Shown one piece after another: positions 15,996 to 24,811 of a stretch of 64,000 nucleotides of DNA. The notes under the pieces are model-generated. The model saw nothing but the letters and a program-made list of their open reading frames with translations, did not search any database and was not told the origin of the DNA. The position numbers and the translations under genes are program-made. The DNA is taken from positions 1 through 64,000 of the forward strand of contig NZ_CBQR020000153.1 in the NCBI RefSeq assembly GCF_000455485.1, read 5' to 3'. The number at the start of each line of letters is the position of its first letter. The stretch's first letter is position 1. The stretch comes from Gorillibacterium massiliense (GTDB taxonomy: Bacteria; Bacillota; Bacilli; Paenibacillales; NBRC-103111).

Positions 15996-17563
15996 AGCCT
16001 CTTTTCTATTTATTGCGACGAACTTTCACCAACCATGTCAGGCAGGTTTTGCGCAAGCCTGGATTGCTCATTTCCTATTTGGCCATAGTGGTGTTTATGG
16101 GCCTGCTTCTCCTTTCCAGCGGACTTTCATCCAATCGGCCGAAAACGGCTTCCCCCGATACCTATGGCTCCATTATTAGCATCGTGATCTTGATCTTCGT
16201 CTACATGACGATCCGGAGTGGCATCAAGAAGGGGAGCAGCTTTTTTCGCATGGCCGATGTCAACTTGGTGTTCACAGCTCCCATTTCTCCGAAAAGAGTG
16301 CTGATCTACGGATTCATCAAGCAGGTAACGTTAACGCTGCTCACCGTCTTTTTCTTCATTTTTCAAATTCCGAATTTGCTCAACAACTATAACGTGAACG
16401 CCGGCGGTGTTCTTGTTCTGTTGGCTGCCCTTTATTTGCTCTTGCTTATGCTTCAGCTTCTCAGCATGTTGATCTACTCCTGGACTTCCTCCTCCCGCAA
16501 AGCCAGGAAAATGACGGAACGCATCTGGAATCTGTTGGGGTTGGCCATCGCTGCCGCGCTGGTTGGAAAGTTGGTAGTCACTGGAGACATCCGCAAGACC
16601 GCAAACGACTTGTTAAATTCCTCCGCCTTTGAACATGTTCCGGTTGTCGGCTGGTTCAAAACCGTACTAATGGCGCCTGTCATCGGCTATTCATCTTCCT
16701 TTGCTTTGGCTTGCGGCCTCATTGCCGCCGGGTTTCTTCTGGTTATCCTCGGTTTCGTGTTCATGCGGACGGATTTTTATGAGGATGTGCTGGGGCAGAC
16801 GGAGACGATGGAAACTATGCGCGCGATGAAAAAGGCCGGCAAGGTCCAGGTGGACCGCTCCTTCGGTTTGAAATTGCGTAAAGCCGAGCAGCGCTACTTG
16901 GGGACAGGGGCGAAGGCGATCTATTACCGGCATATGTTGGAATATAAGAAATCGGGATTTTTCTTCATCGGCCGTTCCTCTTTGTTTTTGGCGGCGGTGG
17001 GGTTCGCCTCCCGCTATGTCATCAAACCGGATCAAATCATTTACATGCTGATGGCTGCCGCTTACTACTTGCTTATCATCGGGCAGTTTACAGGTAAATG
17101 GGTGGCTGAAATGGAGCGCCCTTATATTTTCCTTCTCCCCGCAAGCTCCGGCGCGAAGTTGTTTCACGCTACCCGCGCAGAGACGGTGAAGCATTTGTGC
17201 GACGGCATCGTTCTCTTCGGGGTAGCAGCGGCGTCGCTTCAGGGGAACCCTCTGGTCGCTCTGCTGTGTGCCGTTGGCTACACGAGCTACGGTGTCTTGT
17301 TAACTTATTCCGATGTGCTGTACCGCCGGTTGTTCGGACCGCTGCATAGCAAAGTGTTTCAAATGTTCATGGGGATGCTGATGATTGTGCTTGTCCTATT
17401 TCCGGGCACGATCATTGCCCTTGTCGCCAAATTCGCGATCCATGGTGGAGCAGGCGCTGGCAATATCATTTTTTGCCTCGTTTTGATCGGTTTTAATCTA
17501 TTGGTGGCTTCCGCCATTTTTGCAGGCAGCAAGGGGATTTTCGACAAATTGGAGAGCAATTAG
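15992..17563 (+). CDS. ABC exporter membrane protein
   Basis: 523 aa with about 10-12 hydrophobic segments (first at about 28-50 after a basic N terminus; last at about 490-512). It resembles the large 'putative ABC exporter' permeases of Bacilli that pair with EcsA-like ATPases. ATG 15992 overlaps the ATPase stop. A hydrophilic loop (about 255-300) lies between the first and second bundle. No operon partner follows; ftsE comes 311 nt later behind its own promoter. Substrate unknown. Confidence 0.75.
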   Translation: MKPLFYLLRRTFTNHVRQVLRKPGLLISYLAIVVFMGLLLLSSGLSSNRPKTASPDTYGSIISIVILIFVYMTIRSGIKKGSSFFRMADVNLVFTAPISPKRVLIYGFIKQVTLTLLTVFFFIFQIPNLLNNYNVNAGGVLVLLAALYLLLLMLQLLSMLIYSWTSSSRKARKMTERIWNLLGLAIAAALVGKLVVTGDIRKTANDLLNSSAFEHVPVVGWFKTVLMAPVIGYSSSFALACGLIAAGFLLVILGFVFMRTDFYEDVLGQTETMETMRAMKKAGKVQVDRSFGLKLRKAEQRYLGTGAKAIYYRHMLEYKKSGFFFIGRSSLFLAAVGFASRYVIKPDQIIYMLMAAAYYLLIIGQFTGKWVAEMERPYIFLLPASSGAKLFHATRAETVKHLCDGIVLFGVAAASLQGNPLVALLCAVGYTSYGVLLTYSDVLYRRLFGPLHSKVFQMFMGMLMIVLVLFPGTIIALVAKFAIHGGAGAGNIIFCLVLIGFNLLVASAIFAGSKGIFDKLESN

Positions 17564-17622
17564 CGTTTCTCTATTTGTTTTTAGAATTTTCGGAATTTTC
17601 GACAGAATGGCGACCAATTGCC

Positions 17623-17651
17623 TTGAACATCCTCTATAACTCTTGTACAAT
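17623..17651 (+). promoter_or_regulatory. Probable sigma-A promoter of ftsEX
   Basis: TTGAAC (17623-17628), 17 nt, TACAAT (17646-17651). It gives a leader of about 217 nt before ftsE. Confidence 0.6.
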
Positions 17652-17666
17652 GTTAAACGTGCCAGG

Positions 17667-17746
17667 GCGGCCATGCTCGATAGCCGCTCTTTTTCTATCT
17701 CCGGAAGTCAGAGGAGGTGGATTTGGCGCGGCCGTTTTTCGGAGAT
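17667..17746 (+). promoter_or_regulatory. Structured leader of ftsE: attenuator-like hairpin and masked ribosome site
   Basis: GCGGC (17667-17671) pairs with GCCGC (17683-17687), followed by TCTTTTT: a short intrinsic-terminator shape about 10 nt after the predicted start. Next, ATCTCCG (17697-17703) and CGGAGAT (17740-17746) enclose a strong GAGGAGGT that precedes an 11-codon frame, TTG 17723 to TAA 17758. The rest up to 17874 shows nothing else. Confidence 0.35.
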
Positions 17747-17874
17747 ATGGGAAGGTAAGGGCTTTCGAACGGATGTTTGCTAACGAGACTCTATTATTTT
17801 TTTGACGGAAGTGCAGAGGAATTTACGTAGATTTGTCGAAGTTATCAAGGCTATAAGCGACAGGATGTGAGCGA

Positions 17875-18561
17875 ATGATAGAAATGAACGACGTCTGGAA
17901 AAAATACCCGGACGGAACTGATGCCATTCGAGGAATTGACCTGAAAATCGACGCCAATGAATTCGTCTATATTGTTGGGCCGTCAGGCGCCGGCAAATCG
18001 ACGTTTATGAAAATGATATATCGCGAGGAAAAACCGACTAAAGGCACCATTTTTGTCAACGGATTTAACCTAGGCAAGCTGAAGCCGAGGAAAATTCCCT
18101 ATGTGCGCCGGAACATCGGCGTGATCTTCCAGGATTTCCGGCTGTTGCCGAAGCTGACTGTAGCGGAAAACGTCGCTTTTGCGCTGGAGGTTATCGAGGC
18201 ACCAAAGCGGCTCATCAAGAAGCGGACGATGGAAGTGTTGTCACTCGTCAACCTGCGGGAAAAAGCCAATTCACTACCAACCCAGTTATCGGGCGGTGAA
18301 CAGCAGCGGGTGGCCATCGCCCGCGCCATCGTCAACAATCCGGCAGTTATCATCGCCGACGAGCCTACGGGAAACTTGGACCCTGATACCTCCTGGGGGA
18401 TCATGAAGCTGTTGGAAGAGATCAACTTCAGGGGCTCGACCATCGTCATGGCGACGCACAACAAAGAGATTGTTAACAGCACAAGACGCCGGGTCATTGC
18501 GATCGAAAAGGGACAAATCGCCCGCGATGAGCAAAGAGGGGAGTACGGCTATGAAGATTAG
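17875..18561 (+). CDS. ftsE: Cell division ATP-binding protein FtsE
   Basis: 228 aa, the usual FtsE size. Walker [11 protein letters not shown]-loop [20 protein letters not shown] (a very typical FtsE stretch), signature LSGGEQQ, Walker [15 protein letters not shown]-loop ATHN. FtsE binds FtsX and uses ATP to activate peptidoglycan hydrolases at the wall; here the LytM-type factor encoded two genes on is the natural client. Overlaps ftsX by 11 nt. Confidence 0.96.
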   Translation: MIEMNDVWKKYPDGTDAIRGIDLKIDANEFVYIVGPSGAGKSTFMKMIYREEKPTKGTIFVNGFNLGKLKPRKIPYVRRNIGVIFQDFRLLPKLTVAENVAFALEVIEAPKRLIKKRTMEVLSLVNLREKANSLPTQLSGGEQQRVAIARAIVNNPAVIIADEPTGNLDPDTSWGIMKLLEEINFRGSTIVMATHNKEIVNSTRRRVIAIEKGQIARDEQRGEYGYED

Positions 18562-19456
18562 CACGTATATCCGCCACTTCCGCGAAGGCGGCAGGAGCAT
18601 CATCCGCAATGGCTGGATGAGCTTTGCGTCCATCAGCTCGATTACGATCTCTCTTTTTATTCTTGGGTTGTTTGTTGTTTTTGGGATGAACATCAATCAT
18701 TTGTCCAAGCAGTTGGAGGATCAAGTGTCCGTCCGGGTGTACCTGGAAATCGGGACGAAGGCCGATACCATTTCCGACTTGCAGAAGGCGATTGAGCAGC
18801 TGCCGGAAGTGAAAGGTGTTACCTTCATATCCAAAGAAGAGGCTTTGCAAACCATGCGCGAGCGTTTGGGAAATGCCTTGGACGGGATGGATGGGGCCGA
18901 TAACCCATTAAACGATTCTTATAACGTGGAGTTGAAAGAACCGCGAAATGCGAAAATGGTCGCGGATCAGATTAGCGCCATGAATGATCAATGGGATGAA
19001 AAACCCATCAATAAGGTGGATTTCGGCGAAAACACCGTTACCAACCTGTTTAAATTCACGAAAATCATTCGCTGGGTTGGCGTCGTTTTCATCGTATGTC
19101 TCGTATTTACCTCGATGTTCCTGATTTCAAACACTATCAAGCTGACGATTTTAGCCCGCAACCGGGAGATCCGCATCATGAAGCTGGTGGGAGCAACCAA
19201 TAACTTTATCCGCTGGCCTTTCTTTGTGGAAGGGGCGCTTACCGGATTCATTGGGGCGTTAATCCCGACCGTGGTGATTTTAATAGGATATGGTCACTAT
19301 CATGATTCAATGAATGCGCAGATTCTACCATTTGGTTTTAGTATCTTGGCTACTTCGAGCATCAATTTTTGGATTATCGGTTTGCTGATGGGAGTCGGAC
19401 TGGTTATCGGGATTTGGGGCAGCCTCATCTCGGTGCGAAAATTTTTGAAGGTATGA
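18551..19456 (+). CDS. ftsX: Cell division membrane protein FtsX
   Basis: 301 aa from ATG 18551, which follows AGAGGGGAG inside the end of ftsE. Topology as in FtsX: basic N terminus, one membrane helix (about 25-47), an extracellular domain (about 50-170: VSVRVYLEIGTKADTISDLQ, GVTFISKEEAL), then three C-terminal helices with RNREIRIMKLVGATNNFIRWPFFVEG. It passes the FtsE ATPase signal to a hydrolase outside. The next gene product (coiled coil plus LytM) fits as partner. Confidence 0.95.
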   Translation: MKISTYIRHFREGGRSIIRNGWMSFASISSITISLFILGLFVVFGMNINHLSKQLEDQVSVRVYLEIGTKADTISDLQKAIEQLPEVKGVTFISKEEALQTMRERLGNALDGMDGADNPLNDSYNVELKEPRNAKMVADQISAMNDQWDEKPINKVDFGENTVTNLFKFTKIIRWVGVVFIVCLVFTSMFLISNTIKLTILARNREIRIMKLVGATNNFIRWPFFVEGALTGFIGALIPTVVILIGYGHYHDSMNAQILPFGFSILATSSINFWIIGLLMGVGLVIGIWGSLISVRKFLKV

Positions 19457-19584
19457 TTAGCAGGCACTTCCTTTCTTCATCAGACTTTATAAGTTTGTCA
19501 CTATAAATAGCCTGATTCCGCTACGGTAAACGTCGCGCGTCCTACATGGACGGCGGCAGCCGTTTATCTCGAGGAGGACGAATA

Positions 19585-20793
19585 TTGAAACGGACGCTAA
19601 TGTCTCTTGTCGCTCTCGTTACCGCCCTGAGCTTTTGTACGCAGCCTGTAGGGGCTATGACCAAAAAGCAGATCCAGGACCAACTGAATCAAGTCAAGCA
19701 GCAGGAAGCCGAACAGGCCACGCAGCGCGCGAATGCTCAGAAGAAAGCGAGCGAACTGTCGCAGACGAAGACCCAGGAAGTCGTCTCCCTGAACCAATTG
19801 CAGAAGGAAATTGAAGATGAGGGAAACAAACTGACCGATCTGGCGAATGAAAGAACGGACAAGCAGCTCGCGCTGAATAAAACTAGCGCCGAGCTTGAAG
19901 CGGCAGAAAAACGGGTAGAGGAGCGGGATGGTCTGCTCAAGGCCCGTGTGCGACTGTTGTATATGAATGGCAGCGTCTCTTATCTGGATGTGCTGTTCAA
20001 TGCCACTAGCTTCTCCGATTTCGTTGAGCGGTTTAATATGCTGAGTTCTATCGTCGGGCAGGACAAGAAGATCCTCGAAGACAATGAACGGGACCGGAAT
20101 ACCGTCGCCGAAAATAAAGCGAAGCAGGAAACCCAGCTGACTGATCTTAAGAGTCTCATTGCTCAAGAAGAGGACGCAAAGGTGGCAATGGAAGGCAAGG
20201 AGAAGCAAAAGAAGGCGTTCATCGCCAGCCTTGGCCAGCAGCAAGAGCAGGCGGAGGAAGATGACGAAGCGGCGGAAGCGGCTCTCGTTGCCTTGGCCAG
20301 CAAACGGGCCAAGCTGTACGCCGAACAGAGGAAGATCGAGGATGAGGAGAAGCGCGCAGCGGCGTCTAAAGCAGCAGGGAAGTATACCGGCGGCAAGCTT
20401 CTGTGGCCGGTGCCGGCCAGCAGCACCATCTCCTCGGGCTTCGGCTACCGGATGGACCCCATCGCAAACGTGAATAAACTGCACAAAGGCATTGATATCG
20501 CCGCACCGCAGGGAACGCCGATTTTAGCGGCAGAGTCAGGAACGGTGCTCATTGCATCCTGGGTGAACGGTTATGGGTATACCGTGGTGATCGATCATGG
20601 CGGCGGACTATGGACCTGGTACGGCCATATTATGAAGGGTGGCATCTATGTAAACGAGGGAGATACCGTTAAACGCGGGCAAAAGATCGCCGGCGTTGGT
20701 TCCACCGGTGACTCAACGGGGAACCACTGCCACTTCGAGGTTCGCATTAACGAGAAGCCGGTAGCTCCGCTTCCATATCTTACGAAATCCTGA
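19585..20793 (+). CDS. EnvC/PcsB-like peptidoglycan endopeptidase (coiled coil plus M23 LytM domain)
   Basis: 402 aa from TTG 19585, 7 nt after GAGGAGG; no better start is visible. Signal peptide (1-24), a long coiled coil (about 26-255, rich in Q, E and K), a short linker, then an M23 domain (about 285-400). The zinc ligands are intact: HKGID (HxxxD), WYGHI and HCHFEV (HxH), so unlike EnvC of E. coli it should be an active endopeptidase. The coiled coil is the part that docks on FtsX in relatives. Directly downstream of ftsEX, which supports FtsEX-gated wall hydrolysis. Confidence 0.9.
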   Translation: MKRTLMSLVALVTALSFCTQPVGAMTKKQIQDQLNQVKQQEAEQATQRANAQKKASELSQTKTQEVVSLNQLQKEIEDEGNKLTDLANERTDKQLALNKTSAELEAAEKRVEERDGLLKARVRLLYMNGSVSYLDVLFNATSFSDFVERFNMLSSIVGQDKKILEDNERDRNTVAENKAKQETQLTDLKSLIAQEEDAKVAMEGKEKQKKAFIASLGQQQEQAEEDDEAAEAALVALASKRAKLYAEQRKIEDEEKRAAASKAAGKYTGGKLLWPVPASSTISSGFGYRMDPIANVNKLHKGIDIAAPQGTPILAAESGTVLIASWVNGYGYTVVIDHGGGLWTWYGHIMKGGIYVNEGDTVKRGQKIAGVGSTGDSTGNHCHFEVRINEKPVAPLPYLTKS

Positions 20794-20864
20794 TCGGACG
20801 ACCGATCTGTTGCGCCATCAGAGGTCCAATGATAAATTAAATAATAAACCGTGCGAGTGCCTCA

Positions 20865-20870
20865 TATAAT
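20865..20870 (+). promoter_or_regulatory. Possible -10 element before the S41 protease gene
   Basis: Perfect TATAAT 45 nt before the start codon, but no good -35 at 16-18 nt. Confidence 0.3.
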
Positions 20871-20914
20871 GACATGCATAAGACGGGCCTCTTGATAAGG
20901 GTGGTGTTTGCCTA

Positions 20915-22384
20915 ATGGTTTTTAAAGGACGTACGGTTCTTGCTTTTGTGCTGCTGGCGCTGTTTGCCGGCAGCCTTTTGACCATGACGGCCGGTGATAT
21001 TTCTTTCCGCGACAATGCGTCATCTCCAAAAGCTTCGACAACTCCTCAAGCAAGTGCATCCGAGGAAAACGGAATCACTCAAAAAGATTTGGATAAAGTA
21101 GAAAAAACCTACAGCCTGATTGAATCCAACTATCTGACCAAGGTCAATCACGACACCATTGTGAATGGTGCCATCAACGGCATGCTGGCAGCGTTAGACG
21201 ATCCGTATACGACGTATATGAATCAGGATGAAGCCAAGGAATTCAGCGAAAACATCAACTCCTCCTTTCAGGGCATCGGAGCGGAATGCTCGATTGTAGA
21301 CGGCAAGGTGACGGTTATGTCTCCGCTTAAGGATTCTCCGGCAGAGCGGGCGGGCATTCGGTCCAACGATGTCATCTCATCTGTCAATGGCGAGAGTTTG
21401 GATGGGTTGACCTTGAACCAAGCGGTGATGAAAATCCGTGGGCCCAAGGGTACCCAAGTCAAGTTGGCCATCCTGCGCGCGGGCTCCAGCGCCCCGATCG
21501 AGCTCTCGATTGTGCGTGACGATATCCCGCTCGAAACGGTATATGGTGAAATGGTTACGGACACGATCGGTAAAATCGAGATCACTCAGTTCTCCACCAA
21601 CACCGCGGAACGTTTCACGGAGGAATTGAACAGCCTGGAAGCGAAAGGCATGAAAGGGCTGATCATCGACGTGCGCGACGACCCGGGCGGCCTACTGCAG
21701 TGCGTAATCGACATTGCCGAGCATTTCGTTCCGAAAGGCAAGCCGATCCTTAACGCAGAGGATCGCGACGGCAACCGTCAGCCCTATCTGGCTCAAGGCA
21801 AATATCCCCTTAAAACGTATCCGGTCACCGTTTTGACCAATGGCGGCAGTGCCAGCGCTTCCGAAATTCTGGCGGCCGCGATTCGAGAATCGGCAGGCGG
21901 CAAACTGATCGGGGAGAAAACCTATGGAAAAGGTACCGTTCAGGTTACTTATGAACGGGAGATGGGCGACGGCAGCAATATTAAGATGACCATCAATAAA
22001 TGGCTGACTCCCGACGGCAATTGGATTCATAAGAAGGGAATTGAGCCCGATGTCGCCGTTTCTCAGCCGGAGTATTTCCGGATGCTGGCCATGACGATGA
22101 AAGAGACGCTCAAGCCGGATACCGTAAGCGATGAAGTAAAGAAGCTCCAGGTCATGCTACAGGCGGTCAAGATGGACCCGGGCCGGGAGGACGGTTATTA
22201 CAGCGATAAAACGACCCAAGCGGTCAAGGCGTTTCAGAAGAAATCAGGACTGAAGGAAACCGGCTTAGCCGACCAAGCGACCATGACCAAGCTGGAAGAA
22301 GCCGTCGTTCAACTGATCCGCGATCCGAAAAATGATGAACAGTTGAAGGCTGCGGTTAAGGCTACCGAAGACCGGCTGAAATAG
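20915..22384 (+). CDS. S41 carboxy-terminal processing protease (CtpA/CtpB-like)
   Basis: 489 aa. N-terminal membrane anchor (about 8-30), PDZ domain (about 118-195: GIGAECSIVDGKVTVMSPL, GIRSNDVISSVNGES), S41 protease core (about 200-385) with GGSASASEI (Ser nucleophile region) and GEKTYGKGTVQ (Lys base), and a C-terminal peptidoglycan-binding domain (about 405-465, VKKLQVMLQAVKMD..GYYSDKTTQAVKAFQ). It cleaves exported proteins near the wall; B. subtilis CtpB acts in sporulation signalling. This location after ftsEX and the LytM gene is usual in Paenibacillaceae. Start ATG 20915 behind AAGGGTGGTG. Confidence 0.93.
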   Translation: MVFKGRTVLAFVLLALFAGSLLTMTAGDISFRDNASSPKASTTPQASASEENGITQKDLDKVEKTYSLIESNYLTKVNHDTIVNGAINGMLAALDDPYTTYMNQDEAKEFSENINSSFQGIGAECSIVDGKVTVMSPLKDSPAERAGIRSNDVISSVNGESLDGLTLNQAVMKIRGPKGTQVKLAILRAGSSAPIELSIVRDDIPLETVYGEMVTDTIGKIEITQFSTNTAERFTEELNSLEAKGMKGLIIDVRDDPGGLLQCVIDIAEHFVPKGKPILNAEDRDGNRQPYLAQGKYPLKTYPVTVLTNGGSASASEILAAAIRESAGGKLIGEKTYGKGTVQVTYEREMGDGSNIKMTINKWLTPDGNWIHKKGIEPDVAVSQPEYFRMLAMTMKETLKPDTVSDEVKKLQVMLQAVKMDPGREDGYYSDKTTQAVKAFQKKSGLKETGLADQATMTKLEEAVVQLIRDPKNDEQLKAAVKATEDRLK

Positions 22385-22405
22385 ACCTAAGATAAGGCTG
22401 GCGGT

Positions 22406-22440
22406 AAAAGGGAGACTGTTTCGAAGGTCTCCCTTTTCTA
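22406..22440 (+). terminator. Terminator after the S41 protease gene
   Basis: Perfect 11-bp stem AAAAGGGAGAC / GTCTCCCTTTT (22406-22416 with 22427-22437) with T-tail. Confidence 0.85.
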
Positions 22441-22497
22441 CACTTATAGGTGCGCAAATCATGAAGTAAAAAGGTTCGCAAAGGAGCTATGACTAAT

Positions 22498-23787
22498 ATG
22501 GAGATCGTAGAACTGTGGCTGGAGCGGTTGCTATGGGCGCTGGTTCGTTTGGCGCTAAATCCATTCTATTATCTGGGCATCCTCTTTATCGTGCTGCAGT
22601 ATCGGCGGCAGATCGCGTTGGAGCGTCGTCTTTTTGCCGTAAAACTGCGGTCTCTCGTTGCCGAAACGGGAAGAACCTGGCTGTGGGGGCTCCTTGCAGG
22701 CGCAGTAGCATCCATTCTGATGACAGGAACCGGAATCCGTCTTCAGCCGGAGACGGTTCTATTGCTTTGGGCAATTACTTTCGTGTTGCTATTCTTCCGA
22801 ATCCGGCATTTATGTTTGGCCTATGCGGCTGGGATACTCGGTATTATCCATGGTATTCTTTCGTATATTCCTGCATGGGACAAGACAGAAGGAATCGATT
22901 GGCTGCACCGGGCAGTAGATGGAGCTGATCTTCCTTCCCTGTTTATCTTGGTCGGCGTGCTCCATCTATTGGAAGGAGTGCTGCTCCGCTATCAGGGTCA
23001 CCGGATGGCTTCTCCCCTTTTCGTAGAGAGCAGACGAGGCAAAATTATCGGTGGTTACCAGCTTCAAGGGTTTTGGCCGATTCCTCTGTTTCTGCTGGCA
23101 CCTCTGTCAGGAGGAGATTTGCACCCGGCTTGGGAGCCGCTTTTCTCCGGCAATTGGCAGGCAACCGGTTGGGACTTCCTTGTTTTTCCTGCCGTTATCG
23201 GTTTCTCTCAAATGAATTTCGCTCATTTACCGAAGGTCAAGCTCCGGCAGAGCTCCGGTCTGCTCTTCGGTTATGCTGCGATCATGATCGCCGGAGCGGT
23301 ATTGACCTACTTTTGGGACGGAGCGGGCCTTTTGATCGGTTTGCTTTCCATCGTGCTGCATGAAGCGATCGTCTGGATTGGTAGTCACTTGGATGCGGGG
23401 CGACGGCCCCTTTTTGTCAACGATGAGCGGGGACTGAAGATACTTGCCGTCATTCCCGGCAGCGCAGCGGAAGAAGCCGGATTAACGGCGGGGGAAATCG
23501 TGCATCGAGTAAACGGAGAACAGGTGCGGACAAAAGAAGAGATGCACCTGGCGATGCGCCTCAATTCGGCCTTTTGCAAGCTGGAAGTGTTGAATTTGGA
23601 GGGGCACAGCAAGTTCATCAACCGTCCGCTGTTCGCCGGTCAGCATCATCAGCTGGGACTGGTCCTGTGCCCGGATGATCAAGCGCCTTTTTACGTGACA
23701 GAAAAGCCGTTTTCGCTGCTGGCCTTCATGCGGAAAAAGAAGCTTGGTCTCATTCGTAATGATAATGAAACCGGTATAGACCTTTAA
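22498..23787 (+). CDS. Polytopic membrane protein with C-terminal PDZ domain (MinJ-like)
   Basis: 429 aa from ATG 22498. An ATG at 22489 is only 2 nt after GGAG, so the second is preferred. About eight membrane segments (residues 15-310) followed by a cytoplasmic PDZ domain (about 320-385: FVNDERGLKILAVIPGSAAEEAGLTAGEIVHRVNGE). This is the layout of MinJ, which links DivIVA to MinCD at poles and septa in Bacillus, and of the 'cell division topological determinant' proteins of Paenibacillus. Sequence identity cannot be judged here, so the name is by architecture. It sits in the envelope/division block but in its own transcription unit. Confidence 0.75.
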   Translation: MEIVELWLERLLWALVRLALNPFYYLGILFIVLQYRRQIALERRLFAVKLRSLVAETGRTWLWGLLAGAVASILMTGTGIRLQPETVLLLWAITFVLLFFRIRHLCLAYAAGILGIIHGILSYIPAWDKTEGIDWLHRAVDGADLPSLFILVGVLHLLEGVLLRYQGHRMASPLFVESRRGKIIGGYQLQGFWPIPLFLLAPLSGGDLHPAWEPLFSGNWQATGWDFLVFPAVIGFSQMNFAHLPKVKLRQSSGLLFGYAAIMIAGAVLTYFWDGAGLLIGLLSIVLHEAIVWIGSHLDAGRRPLFVNDERGLKILAVIPGSAAEEAGLTAGEIVHRVNGEQVRTKEEMHLAMRLNSAFCKLEVLNLEGHSKFINRPLFAGQHHQLGLVLCPDDQAPFYVTEKPFSLLAFMRKKKLGLIRNDNETGIDL

Positions 23788-23813
23788 GGTTCTCATACAA
23801 AATAAATTCGTAT

Positions 23814-23958
23814 CTATATAAGTTGAGCGAAAGAAAGGGATGAAGGAGCGGAGAAACCGATTGTTCTGGAAAAGCGTCAGCGGTCGCCTTTGCGATCAGA
23901 AGAATAATCAGGTTTTGCAGTGACGGAATCCTTGCAGTCTTTAGTTCAACTTATATAG
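23814..23958. repeat. 145-bp fold-back element with 13-bp terminal inverted repeats (MITE-like)
   Basis: CTATATAAGTTGA (23814-23826) and its exact reverse complement TCAACTTATATAG (23946-23958) bound a non-coding segment. Inside, CCGATTGTTCTG can pair imperfectly with CAGAAGAATAATCAGG, and GGTCGC-CTTT-GCGATC forms the tip, so the whole element can fold into one long hairpin. A near copy of one end (12 of 13 bases) is found at 27906-27918 between uvrB and uvrA. No clear target duplication. Confidence 0.55.
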
Positions 23959-23959
23959 C

Positions 23960-23993
23960 AAAAAAGCAGCACCTCGTTGGGTGCTGCTTTTGA
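23960..23993. terminator. Bidirectional terminator between the PDZ gene and motB
   Basis: AAAAGCAGCACC / GGTGCTGCTTTT (23962-23973 with 23980-23991), A-run before and T-run after; serves both converging genes. Confidence 0.85.
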
Positions 23994-24001
23994 TTTTTGC
24001 G

Positions 24002-24811
24002 TTAGCGCAGAACGACGATCTCGACGCGGCGGTTTTTTTGCCGGTTCGCCTCTGAATTGTTGGGAGCGATAGGGCGGGTATCGGCATAAGCGACCGCTTG
24101 GAAGGTAGTATCCGGTAGTTTCGACGTATCCGTGAAATAGCGTAGAACCGAAAGAGAGCGTTCATAGCTTAACTGCCAGTTGTCGTGGAAATAACCGCTG
24201 CGGATAGGCAAATCATCCGTATGGCCCTCGACGCTGATAACAGCTCCCGTAAGGGAAGGGAACAGGCTAGCCATCTGCTGTAAAATCGGGTAAGCGCCTT
24301 GACGCAAATTCGCGCTGCCCAGATCGAACAGGAAATAATCTTTTAACGTGACGACAATGCCCTTTTTTGCATCCTGTACGGATACTTGGGCTTCCAACTT
24401 GTTGTCGTGTATGTATTGCTTGATGATGTCGTACAAGTTTTGCAGCTGGGCTTCTTTTTCCATCGCTTCTTTACCCATTTGCTCCGCTGTTTTGCGGTCT
24501 TGATCCGTTTGAGTCGAATCCGTGTTACCGCTGGCTGTATTGTCTTTCTCGGAAGGAGCCGGACTTGAAGGCGGATTAAGGCTGCCGACGACCCCGCCTG
24601 CACCTACATCATGCGGAATGAAGGTATCGGATTTCTGGAACTGGTAATGCAGCGATTGGGCCAGCATATTGTATTTGGCAACATCGACCTTGCTCATAGA
24701 ATACATGACGACAAAAAAGACGAGGAGCAGCGTGATCAAGTCCGAGTAGGTAATCAGCCAGCGCTCATGGTTTTCATGCTGCTGATGCTTTTTTTTAGCT
24801 CTCCTGGACAT
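24002..24811 (-). CDS. motB: Flagellar stator protein MotB
   Basis: 269 aa. Basic N terminus, one membrane helix (about 19-40) with the proton-binding Asp24 in TYSDLITLLLVFFVVMYS, a plug/linker rich in S, T and Q, and a C-terminal OmpA-like peptidoglycan-binding domain (about 145-265: ISVEGHTDDLPI, NWQLSYERSLSVLRYF, NRRVEIVV). It anchors the MotA ring to the wall and carries the ion path. Its start overlaps the end of motA by 17 nt. Confidence 0.95.
   Translation of the reverse strand: MSRRAKKKHQQHENHERWLITYSDLITLLLVFFVVMYSMSKVDVAKYNMLAQSLHYQFQKSDTFIPHDVGAGGVVGSLNPPSSPAPSEKDNTASGNTDSTQTDQDRKTAEQMGKEAMEKEAQLQNLYDIIKQYIHDNKLEAQVSVQDAKKGIVVTLKDYFLFDLGSANLRQGAYPILQQMASLFPSLTGAVISVEGHTDDLPIRSGYFHDNWQLSYERSLSVLRYFTDTSKLPDTTFQAVAYADTRPIAPNNSEANRQKNRRVEIVVLR

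Noticed and set aside
17575-17805. 76-aa open frame before ftsE
   Set aside because: No ribosome site or domain, and it spans the ftsE promoter and leader hairpins.
20792-20807. GATCGG/CCGATC hairpin after the LytM gene as a terminator
   Set aside because: Stem of six pairs and no T-run.
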